A DNA stretch of 64,000 nucleotides, taken from positions 434,001 through 498,000 of the forward strand of contig CAWGHZ010000005.1 in NCBI GenBank assembly GCA_963822575.1, given 5' to 3'. This DNA comes from CAWGHZ01 sp963822575. GTDB lineage: Bacteria > Pseudomonadota > Alphaproteobacteria > MPNO01 > DASWLB01. Each line of letters opens with the position of its first letter. Position 1 is the first letter of the stretch. Of this stretch, positions 26,627-34,125 are shown in pieces. The position numbers were made by a program, and so were the translations under genes. The notes beneath the pieces are model-generated. The model did not search any database and had not been told where the DNA came from. It saw only the letters and a list, made by a program, of their open reading frames with translations.

Positions 26627-28177
26627 GTGGCGGAGTTCGATATTCCTCGGCGCCGGCGCCTGCGGGACGATTTCGCGTTCTACGCCGAGACATGCCTGAA
26701 GATCCGGCCCAAGTCGGGCGGGCTGGCGCCGTTCGCACCGAACCCGGTGCAGCGCCGGCTGCACGCGCGCGCCGAGGCGCAGCGCGCGGCCACCGGGCGC
26801 GTGCGCGCCATCGTTCTGAAGGCGCGCCAGCCGGGCGTGTCGACCTACGTGGAGGGGCGCTTCTTTTGGAAGGTGACGCACGCGCGGGGCGCGCGCGCCT
26901 TCATCCTGACCCATCGCGACCAGGCGACGCGCAACCTGTTCGCGATCGCCAAGCGCTTCCACGAGCACTGCCCGGCGGCGCTGCGGCCGGCGCTGCGCGC
27001 GACGAACGCGCAAGCGTTGGACTTCGCCGCGCTCGACTCCGGCTACCGCGTCGGCACCGCCAAGGCGGCGGGCGTCGGGCGGTCGGACACGATCCAGTTC
27101 TTCCACGGCTCGGAGGTCGCGCAGTGGCCGAGCGCCGAGGAGCATGCCGCCGGCGCGCTGCAGGCGGTGCCCGACATCGACGGCACCGAGGTGTGGCTTG
27201 AGTCGACGGCGCGCGGCGCGAGCGGGCTGTTCTACAACATGTGGCGCGCCGCCGTGGCGGGCGAGAACGGCTATCTGGCCCTCTTCGTCCCCTGGTTCGA
27301 GCATGACGAATACCGCGCCGCACCGCCGGCGGGCTGGGCGCCGCCGGACCCGTTCGCCGCGTACGGCGAAACCCATCGCCTGGCGCCCGACCAACTTCGC
27401 TGGGCCTGGGCGAAGAACGCGGAGCTGGCCGGCGCCGCGGGGCTTGCGACGGACGAGCCGTGCTGGCGCTTCCGCCAGGAATACCCCGCCGATGCCGGCG
27501 AGGCGTTCCGGGCGAGCCGGACCGACGGCTTCATCCCGCCGCACCTGGTGCTGCGCGCGCGCGACTTCACCGCCCCGCCGCAGGACCACGCGGCGCTGGT
27601 GCTGGGCTGCGACTTCGCCCGCGGCGCGCGCGACTGGAACTGGTTCATCGACCGCCAGGGCCGCGCGGCCGGGGCGAAGGTGAACGAACGGTTCCATTCG
27701 GACGACACGGAGGACATTGCGGGTCGGCTGGCGCGGATCGTCGATCGTACCGGGCCCGTCATGTGCTTCCTGGACGCCGGCGGCGGCGGCGCGGCGGTCT
27801 ACGACATATTGCGCGCGCGCGGCTATGGACGGCGCCTCGCTTTGGTGAATTTCGGCGCCGCACCGCGCGATCCACGGCGCTGGGCCAACAAGCGGGCCGA
27901 GATGTGGGGCGAACTGCGCGACTGGCTGGCCGATCCGGGCGGCGCGTCGCTGCCCGACGACGACGTGCTGGACGCCGAGCTGACCGCGCCCGGCTACAAG
28001 TACAACGCGAACCAGCAGGTCGTGCTCGAGGACAAGGAGACGATCCGCGCCCGGCTCGGCAGCTCGACCGACGGCGGCGACGCGCTGGCCTTGACCTTCG
28101 CCGCGCCGGTGAGCGCGGCCGCGCCGCCCGGCACGGCGCCGCGCGCCGAGAGCGGCTACGCCGTGCACCGCTGGTAG
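26627..28177 (+). CDS. Large terminase subunit (packaging ATPase-nuclease)
   Basis: A 516-residue DNA-packaging motor. The ATPase domain has the Walker A variant VLKARQPGVST near residue 64 and the acidic Walker B region around VWLEST. The RNase H-like nuclease domain has its metal-binding Asp in LGCDFARGARDWN, a second in MCFLDAGGGG, and a third acidic position near TDGGDALAL at the C-terminus. It starts at GTG 26627, just after the small terminase gene. It would dock on the portal and translocate DNA into the capsid. The residue pattern fits the podovirus-type terminase group. Confidence 0.92.
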   Translation: MAEFDIPRRRRLRDDFAFYAETCLKIRPKSGGLAPFAPNPVQRRLHARAEAQRAATGRVRAIVLKARQPGVSTYVEGRFFWKVTHARGARAFILTHRDQATRNLFAIAKRFHEHCPAALRPALRATNAQALDFAALDSGYRVGTAKAAGVGRSDTIQFFHGSEVAQWPSAEEHAAGALQAVPDIDGTEVWLESTARGASGLFYNMWRAAVAGENGYLALFVPWFEHDEYRAAPPAGWAPPDPFAAYGETHRLAPDQLRWAWAKNAELAGAAGLATDEPCWRFRQEYPADAGEAFRASRTDGFIPPHLVLRARDFTAPPQDHAALVLGCDFARGARDWNWFIDRQGRAAGAKVNERFHSDDTEDIAGRLARIVDRTGPVMCFLDAGGGGAAVYDILRARGYGRRLALVNFGAAPRDPRRWANKRAEMWGELRDWLADPGGASLPDDDVLDAELTAPGYKYNANQQVVLEDKETIRARLGSSTDGGDALALTFAAPVSAAAPPGTAPRAESGYAVHRW

Positions 28178-28179
28178 CG

Positions 28180-28764
28180 ATGCGCGCGATCTGCGTGTTC
28201 CACGACGAGGGCGGTGGCCGGCTGCGTCCGTTACTGCGCCCCGGCTTCCGCCATTGCTTCTGCGCCATGCGGAGCGGGGCGTACTGGATCGTGGTCGACG
28301 GCCGCAAGGGCCTGCCGGCGATCGAGGTGGTCGCCGGCGCCGACACCGACCTTGCCGCCTTCTACCGCGAGGTCGGCTACGCGGTGGCGGAGGTCGCGGC
28401 TGCACGATACCCGCCGCGCCAGCCGGTCGCCTTCGCGACCTGCGTCGGGGTGGCGAAGCGCCTCCTCGGCGTGCGCGCGCCCTTCGTGCTCACGCCCTAC
28501 CGCCTTTGGAAACATCTGACCCGAACGAACCGGAGGTCCGCCATGTCATCCCTGTTCAGCCCGCCCTCGCCGCCGGCGCCGCCGCCGCCCCCGCCCGCGC
28601 CCACGATGGCCGATCCCGCAGTCCAGCAGCAGAAGGAGCAGGAGCGCCAGGCGCGGCTCCGCCGCATGGGCATGCGCGGGGCGATCCTGACCAGCGGTCT
28701 CGGCGACACCAGCGCCGCGCCGGTGAATCGCCCGACGCCTCTCGGCCAGACGGGGAAGTTGTGA
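28180..28764 (+). CDS. Prophage protein, possibly two genes joined in one frame
   Basis: The frame from ATG 28180 runs 194 codons. Residues 1-120 are a compact domain with three cysteines and VLTPYRLWKHL at its end; residues 122-194 are a Pro-rich segment followed by QQQKEQERQARLRR and ILTSGLGDTSAAPV. The second part has its own perfect GGAGG (28532-28536) and ATG (28543) and in related phages is, to my knowledge, a separate small gene. Either the two are truly fused with internal initiation, or a one-base insertion near 28505 removed the stop of the first. The last four bases overlap the portal start. Function unknown. Confidence 0.65.
   Translation: MRAICVFHDEGGGRLRPLLRPGFRHCFCAMRSGAYWIVVDGRKGLPAIEVVAGADTDLAAFYREVGYAVAEVAAARYPPRQPVAFATCVGVAKRLLGVRAPFVLTPYRLWKHLTRTNRRSAMSSLFSPPSPPAPPPPPPAPTMADPAVQQQKEQERQARLRRMGMRGAILTSGLGDTSAAPVNRPTPLGQTGKL
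28543..28764 (+). CDS. Small Pro-rich phage head-region protein (internal start)
   Basis: A 73-residue product from the internal ATG 28543, with GGAGG six bases upstream. After a run of prolines come a charged helix and the segment GAILTSGLGDTSAAP. Small proteins ending in such an ILTSG-GDTSAA motif occur beside the portal gene of several podoviruses, which is why I list it separately. Role unknown. Confidence 0.55.
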   Translation: MSSLFSPPSPPAPPPPPPAPTMADPAVQQQKEQERQARLRRMGMRGAILTSGLGDTSAAPVNRPTPLGQTGKL

Positions 28765-30393
28765 TGGACGGGCGCATCGAGGACGTGCTCGCCCGCTTCA
28801 AGACGCTGGTGGACGAGCGCCGCGAGTGGGATGCGCACTGGCAAGAACTGGCCGAAGTGATGCTGCCGCGCCGCGCGTCCTTCACCACCGAGGCGCGGCC
28901 GGGCGCCAAGCGCAGCGAAAAGATCTTCGACGGCACGCCGATGCTGGCGCGCCGCGGCCTGGCCGCCGCCATCGACGGGCTGCTGAAGCCCAAGTCGACG
29001 CGCTGGTTCCGCATCAAGGCCGAGGACGAGGCGTTCGACCGCGACGACGCGGTGCGCGCCTGGCTCGACCGGGCGGAGGACCGGCTGTTCGCCGCGCTCT
29101 ACAACCCGCGCGCCCGCTTTGTGCAGCGCTCGGGCGAGGTGGACGACGACCTGGTCACGTTCGGCACCGGCATCCTCTATATCGGCGAGTCGCACGCGCT
29201 CGACCGGCTGGCCTTCCGCTCGGCGCACCTGCGCGACACGTTCATCGTCGAGAACGCCGACGGCGAGGTGGACACCGTGTTCCTGCGGCTGCGGCTCAGC
29301 GCGCGCCAGGCCATCGAGCGCTTCGGCGCCGACAATGTAGGCGCCAAGACGCGCGAGGCGCTCGCCGCCGGCCGGCCCGACGAGAAGCTGGTGTTCCTGC
29401 AGGTGGTCAGCCCGCGCGCCGATCGCGACCCGCGCCGGCGCCACGCGCGCCATCTGCCCTTCGCCTCGGTCGTGATCGACGTCGCCTCGGAGCACGTGGT
29501 AGCCGAGTTCAGGCTTTCACGAGTTCCCGTTCGCGGTGCCACGCTGGGACACCGCCTCGGGCGAGATCTACGGGCGTTCGCCCGGCATGATCGCGCTGGC
29601 CGATGCCAACACGCTGCAGCAGATGGGCAAAACCATCCTGGTCGCCGGCCACAAGGCGGTCGACCCGCCTCTGGTGCAGGTGAACGACGCGGTGATCGGC
29701 ACGGCGCGCACCTTCCCCGGCGGGGTGAGCTATGTCGACGCGCAGGCCCTGCGCGATTTGGGCGGCGTGCGGCCGATCGCGCCGCTGGAGACGGGCGGGA
29801 ACATCCCGCTCGGGCGCGAGATGCAGCAGGACACGCGGAGCCAGATCGAGGCCGCCTTCTTCCGCAACGTGTTCCATCTGCCGGTCGGCGGGCCGCAGAT
29901 GACCGCCACCGAGGTGCTGGAGCGGAAGGAAGAGTTCCTGCGCACCATCGGCCCGGTCGTGGGAAGGCTCGAGACCGACTATATCGGCGTCGTGCCGAGC
30001 CGCGCCTTCATGATCATGCTGCGCGCCGGCGCGTTCGGCCCGCCGCCGACGGCGCTGGCGGGCGGACGGGTCCGCTTCACTGTGGCCTCCGCGGTGGAGC
30101 AGGCGCGGAAGCAGATCGAGGCCGCGGGCGCGGCCCGCGCGATGGAGCTGCTGGCGCCGTTCTTCGCCGCCCGGCCCGAGCTGATGGACAATTTCGACGC
30201 CGACGCCATCGCGCGCGACATGCCCGAGATCTTCGGCCTGCCGCGCACCTGGCTGCGGCCCGAGGGCGACGTGCGCACGCTGCGCGACGCACGGCTCGCC
30301 GGCCGGCAGGCGGAGGACATGCTGCACGGCGCGCGCCAAGTGGCCGAGATCGCCGCCAAGTTGCACGATGTACCTGTGCCGGGGGCGGGATGA
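28764..30393 (+). CDS. Portal (head-to-tail connector) protein, one frameshift
   Basis: Reads as about 542 residues if one extra T at 29508-29509 is removed (frame of 28764 up to there, then the frame that contains GFHEFPFAVPRWDT). It matches the T7-like head-tail connector family: MLPRRASFTTE near the N-terminus, LKPKSTRWFRI, DLVTFGTGILYI, and after the break RWDTASGEIYGRSPGM and MQQDTRSQIEAAFF. The length is close to T7 gp8 (536). Twelve copies should form the ring through which DNA enters the head. The ATG overlaps the preceding stop. The shift is probably a sequence error. Confidence 0.88.
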
Positions 30394-30743
30394 TGCGTCT
30401 CCGCAACCTGTTCGTGCGGCGGGCGCGCCCGTCCCCGCCGGACCCGCGCGCTTTCTTCGACCAGCTCGTCAAGGCCCGGCTCGGCGAGCGCTACGATGAG
30501 GCTGACCGCTGGCGCGACTTCCGCGCCGTGTTCCTCGGCCAGTCGGGGCCGGAGCAGGGCAACCGGGTGCTGTGGCAGATCCTCGAATGGACGCGCATGT
30601 ACCAGCGCATCGCCGCGCCGGGCGACCCGCACGAGACCTACTTTCGCGATGGTGAGCGCAGCATCGGGCTGCGCCTCCTGGTCACGTTGAACGTCGAGCC
30701 CGGGCCGCGCGCCCGGGCGAAGGGAGAGACGCATGACGGATGA
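30390..30743 (+). CDS. Bbp19-like phage protein
   Basis: A 117-residue protein whose second half (ILEWTRMYQRI, then HETYFRDGERSIGLRLLVTL) matches the small Bbp19 family found between portal and scaffold genes of podoviruses. The start ATGATG overlaps the portal stop. Function in the virion is not known. It overlaps the scaffold gene by 11 bases. Confidence 0.7.
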   Translation: MMRLRNLFVRRARPSPPDPRAFFDQLVKARLGERYDEADRWRDFRAVFLGQSGPEQGNRVLWQILEWTRMYQRIAAPGDPHETYFRDGERSIGLRLLVTLNVEPGPRARAKGETHDG

Positions 30744-31530
30744 TGTGACGAACGCGGAGGCGGCGGAAGCCGCGCCGGCGGAAGGTTGGCGCGCAGGCAT
30801 CGCGGACGGAAGACTGCGCGAGTTCGCCGCGCGGTTCGCGACACCGTCGGACGCGGTGAAGACGGCGTTCGAGCTGCGCCAGAAGCTTTCGGTCGCGGCG
30901 CCCTTGCCGGCCGAGCAAGTGCCGGAGGCGCCCGAAGGCTACGCATTCGCGCTGCCCGAGGACGCCGAACCGAGCGACACCGACCGCGCCTTCCACGTGC
31001 GGATGGCGCACCTGTTCCACGCGGCGGGGGTGAGCGCGCGCCAGGCCGACGCGCTGAACCACGGCTGGAATGCGATGCTGGCCGAGGCGCGCGCCGCCCA
31101 GGAGGCCGCCGACGCAAGCGCCGCGGACGAGGCCGAAGCAGCGTTGCGCCGCGCCTGGGGCCCCGACTACGACCGCAATCGGGCCCTCGCCGAGCGCGCG
31201 GTCGCCGCGTTCCATGACGGCGAGCCGCACGAGATCCTGAACGTCGCGTTGGCCGACGGGCGGCTGCTGGGTTCGCTGCCCGCCTTCGTGCGCTACGCCG
31301 CGTCGGTCGGCGCGCGGCTTACCGAGGACACGATCCATTCGGGCGCGCCGTCGTCTGCCGCCGCCTCGACGCAGGAGCGGATCGACCAGATCCACGGCTG
31401 GCAGTACGCCGACGACCCGGCGCTGCGCAGCCGCTACCACGCCGCCGACGTGCAGGACGAGCTTGCGGCCCTCTACCGGTCCCTGCACGGCGACGCCCCC
31501 GTCGTCGGCGCCGACGGCCGGGTGGCTTAG
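30733..31530 (+). CDS. Capsid assembly (scaffolding) protein
   Basis: A 265-residue, acidic, Ala/Glu-rich helical protein directly before the capsid gene, the standard place of a scaffold. The middle has helical text (QADALNHGWNAMLAEARAAQ). The C-terminal 50 residues (ERIDQIHGWQYADDPALRS, VQDELAALYRSLHGD, PVVGADGRVA) are repeated in the product of 32965-33540, on the other side of the capsid gene. Scaffolds use a C-terminal helix to bind the capsid protein, so the shared tail could be a common docking site. Family membership is inferred mainly from position and composition. Confidence 0.75.
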   Translation: MTDDVTNAEAAEAAPAEGWRAGIADGRLREFAARFATPSDAVKTAFELRQKLSVAAPLPAEQVPEAPEGYAFALPEDAEPSDTDRAFHVRMAHLFHAAGVSARQADALNHGWNAMLAEARAAQEAADASAADEAEAALRRAWGPDYDRNRALAERAVAAFHDGEPHEILNVALADGRLLGSLPAFVRYAASVGARLTEDTIHSGAPSSAAASTQERIDQIHGWQYADDPALRSRYHAADVQDELAALYRSLHGDAPVVGADGRVA

Positions 31531-31584
31531 AACCGTTCACCCGAGGCCCACCGCGTGAGCTGACGCTCCGCGACCCTCGGTTCC

Positions 31585-31617
31585 ACGCCCCGCGCGCACG
31601 TTCGCCGGGGCGTTTTT
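31585..31617 (+). terminator. Terminator between scaffold and capsid genes
   Basis: ACGCCCCG and CGGGGCGT pair around a 13-base loop and are followed by TTTT. As in T7-like phages, a stop or processing site before the capsid gene may set its dosage. The 209-base gap otherwise holds no gene. Confidence 0.65.
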
Positions 31618-31739
31618 CGTCGCACGCGAACTGACCCGGGCGCCGGCCCGCGACCCTGCGCGAGACCGCGCGGGCCCACCGCGGCCGCGCCCGGCCCACC
31701 ACGCGGCGTGCTCGCCTCAACGTCCAACCGGAGAACGAG

Positions 31740-32583
31740 ATGAGCACCTCGATCAGCGTGAGCTTCGTCAAGCAGTACGAGCGCGAGGTTCACGAGGTCT
31801 TCCAGCGGCGCGGGTCGTTCCTGCTTTCGACCATCCGCCGCCAGACCGGCGTCATCGGCGCCACCACCACCTTCCAGGTGATCGGCAAGGGCGTCGCCAC
31901 CACCAAGGCGCGCCACGGCACCATCACCCCCATGAACCAGAGCCACACGGCCGTCGAGTGCACCCTCGCCGACTTTTACGCCGGCGACTGGGTGGACAAG
32001 CTCGACGAGTTCGAAGACCAGGCACGACGACCGCGAGGCCATCGCCAACGGCGGGGCCTGGGCGCTGGGCCGCAAGGCGGACGAGCAGATCATTGCCGCC
32101 ACCGACGCGACCGGCTCGACCGTCGGCGACTACTCGACGGCGATCACCCGGGCGCTTCTCCTGCAGGCGACGGAGACGCTGGACGACAACGACGTGCCGC
32201 GCGACGGCCAGCGCTTCGGGCTTCTTACCCCGCGGTCGTGGTCGGTTGCCATGACCATCCCCGAATTCGCCGACGCCGATTTCGTCGGCAAGGACAACCT
32301 GCCGTTCCTAAAGGGCGCCGAGCCGCGCACCTGGATGGGCGTGCACTGGATGGTCCACACCGGCCTGACGGGCAAGGGCACCAGCCAGGCGAAGAACCTA
32401 GTCTATCACCGCTCGTCGCTGGGATACGCCTCGGGCGATGCGATCACCGCCGACATCACCTGGCACGGCGACCGCGCGGCGCACTTCGTCAACCACTTCA
32501 TGTCGGGCGGCGCGGTGCTGATCGACGCGGCGGGCGTCGTGGGCGTCCACGTGGACGACACGGCCGCTATCCCGACCAGCTAA
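31740..32583 (+). CDS. Major capsid protein, one frameshift
   Basis: About 280 residues after removal of one extra G at 32021-32022. The first part reads STSISVSFVKQYEREVHEVF and GVIGATTTFQVIGKG, and after the break ANGGAWALGRKADEQI, VPRDGQRFGLLTPRSW and KNLVYHRSSLGYASGD. This is the podovirus capsid type (HK97 fold, the family of marine T7-like phages), with the closing FVNHFMSGGAVLID strand. The ORF follows the terminator hairpin, which suggests separate high-level expression. Without the correction a truncated 100-residue fragment plus a fused tail would be made; a sequence error is the more likely cause. Confidence 0.87.
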
Positions 32584-32593
32584 GGAGGAGCAC

Positions 32594-32893
32594 ATGGCCT
32601 ACAAGGACGCCTACATGGCGCTCGGGTCCTATGTCGGCGGGAAGCACCCGCTGAAGGTCTGGCACTACGTGACCGAGGACGCGCCGGCGACGGTCGACAC
32701 GACCGGCTACTTCAACGCCAAGGTCGACGAGCTGGCGGTCGGCGACCTCGTCTGGGTCTATCAGGCCGCGGACGAGGACGATTTGACCGCCGGTATCTCG
32801 GACGTCTCGCTGCACATCGTCCTGTCGAACGACGGGAGCGCGGTGGACGTCTCCGACGACCTGCTGGCTGCGACGGTGGCCGACACCGACTGA
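32594..32893 (+). CDS. Small phage protein after the capsid gene
   Basis: A 99-residue beta-rich protein (GDLVWVYQAADEDDL, VSLHIVLSNDG) with a very strong AAGGAGGAG ribosome binding site before ATG 32594. Position directly behind the capsid gene suggests a head-decoration or fibre-like accessory protein made in high amount; no family is recognised. Confidence 0.7.
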   Translation: MAYKDAYMALGSYVGGKHPLKVWHYVTEDAPATVDTTGYFNAKVDELAVGDLVWVYQAADEDDLTAGISDVSLHIVLSNDGSAVDVSDDLLAATVADTD

Positions 32894-32910
32894 CGCCGCC
32901 CCTCGGTCCG

Positions 32911-32938
32911 CCGGGCGGGGCGCGCGCGCCCCGCCCGG
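32911..32938. terminator. Perfect 28-base GC palindrome after the capsid operon
   Basis: CCGGGCGGGGCGCG and its exact complement CGCGCCCCGCCCGG lie back to back, 18 bases after a stop codon. The T-poor tail (TCCCTTTCC) makes an intrinsic terminator weak; mRNA stabilisation or RNase processing is possible. Confidence 0.5.
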
Positions 32939-32964
32939 TCCCTTTCCCTGTAAAGGAGAGCCCA

Positions 32965-33540
32965 ATGTCCGACGATGTCGCCCTTGTCGTGGCCGATCCC
33001 GCCGCCTCCGCCCCCGCGCCGGCCCCGGCGCCCGATCCGGACCCGGCCGTCCCGCCCACGCCCGATGCGCCCGCACCGATCGACGATCCGCCGCCGAGCG
33101 CCGAAGAGTGGCAGGCGCTTAGCACCGAGCTGGCCGCGGAGCGGACGGCCAGTGACCAGGCCCTCACCGCGCTGCGCCGCGACTGGGGCGAGGCGTTCGC
33201 CGACAACGTTGCGCTCGCCCAGCGCCTGGTCGGCGAGGTCGCCGGGCCGGAGCTTACGGCCGCACTCGACCGGTCGGGCCTCGCCGGCGATCCGCACCTC
33301 ATCCGCGCCGTGGCGGAGGTGGCGCGACGGCTCTACGGGGCAGGGCCGACCGCGGCGGGCGGGCGCGAGGCCGAGCGCCTACGCACCCGGCTCGACGAGC
33401 TGCACGCGCTGCAATTCCACGACGATCCAGCGCGGCGCGACAGCTACCGCTCGACCGGCGTGCAAGGCGAGCTCGCGCGGCTCTACGCCGCGCTCTACGG
33501 CGATCAGCCGGTGGTCGGGCGCGATCTGCGCGTCGCCTGA
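32965..33540 (+). CDS. Second scaffold-like protein (paralogue of 30733-31530)
   Basis: A 191-residue protein. The first 45 residues are a Pro/Ala/Asp-rich linker; the rest is helical. The segment ALRRDWGEAFADNVALAQRL and the C-terminal part (DELHALQFHDDPARRDSYRS, VQGELARLYAALYGD, PVVGRDLRVA) align with the scaffold protein upstream of the capsid gene. The pair flanks the capsid gene, so one is probably a duplicate with a changed N-terminus. It could be a second assembly factor or an internal protein. AAAGGAGAG precedes the ATG. Confidence 0.7.
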   Translation: MSDDVALVVADPAASAPAPAPAPDPDPAVPPTPDAPAPIDDPPPSAEEWQALSTELAAERTASDQALTALRRDWGEAFADNVALAQRLVGEVAGPELTAALDRSGLAGDPHLIRAVAEVARRLYGAGPTAAGGREAERLRTRLDELHALQFHDDPARRDSYRSTGVQGELARLYAALYGDQPVVGRDLRVA

Positions 33541-33555
33541 CGGAAAGGGGAAACC

Positions 33556-34125
33556 ATGGCCTCCGAAGTCGGCATCTGCAATTCGGCGCTGACCAAGATC
33601 GGCGCCGGACGCATCGTCGCGCTGGACGACGGCTCGAAGAACGCCAACGCCTGCGCCGAGCTCTACCCGAAGCTGCGCGACGACCTGTTGCGCCGCCACG
33701 TGTGGAACTTCGCCTGCGAGCGGCTGAAGCTCGCGCGGCTGGCCGCTGCGCCGGCGTTCGGCTACGCCTACGCCTACCAGCTTCCGTCCAATTGGCTGCG
33801 CACCGTCGCCGTTTACGTCGACGATGCGGGGGCAGTCCTTGCCGATTACCGCATCGAGGGGCGGACGATCCTGTCGTCGGCCGAAGCGCTCTACATCGTC
33901 TATATCCGCGTTGCTACCGACCCGAACGAGATGCCCGCCGACTTCCGCGAGGCGCTGGCCGCGATGCTGGCCTGCGACTTGGCGGTGCCGATCGCCCAGT
34001 CATCGAGCCTGCGCCAGGAGATGGCGGACGCGTTCCGCGACGCGCTGGCGCGGGCGAAGAGCGTAGACGCGGTCGAGGACTGCCCCGAGCCGATGCCCGA
34101 GGGCGCCTGGGTGGCGGTGCGCTGA
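33556..34125 (+). CDS. Tail tubular protein A-like (T7 gp11-type)
   Basis: A 189-residue protein starting SEVGICNSALTKIGAGRI and continuing AELYPKLRDDLLRRHVWNFA, a wording typical of T7 gp11-like adaptors. Such proteins bind below the portal and form the upper tail ring. The stop overlaps the start of the large tail gene (TGATG), as in the gp11-gp12 pair of T7. Confidence 0.87.
   Translation: MASEVGICNSALTKIGAGRIVALDDGSKNANACAELYPKLRDDLLRRHVWNFACERLKLARLAAAPAFGYAYAYQLPSNWLRTVAVYVDDAGAVLADYRIEGRTILSSAEALYIVYIRVATDPNEMPADFREALAAMLACDLAVPIAQSSSLRQEMADAFRDALARAKSVDAVEDCPEPMPEGAWVAVR

Noticed and set aside
28764..30393. Programmed frameshifting in the portal and capsid genes
   Set aside because: No slippery sequence or downstream structure is evident, and the same +1 type occurs in glyS and rluD, so sequence error explains it better.
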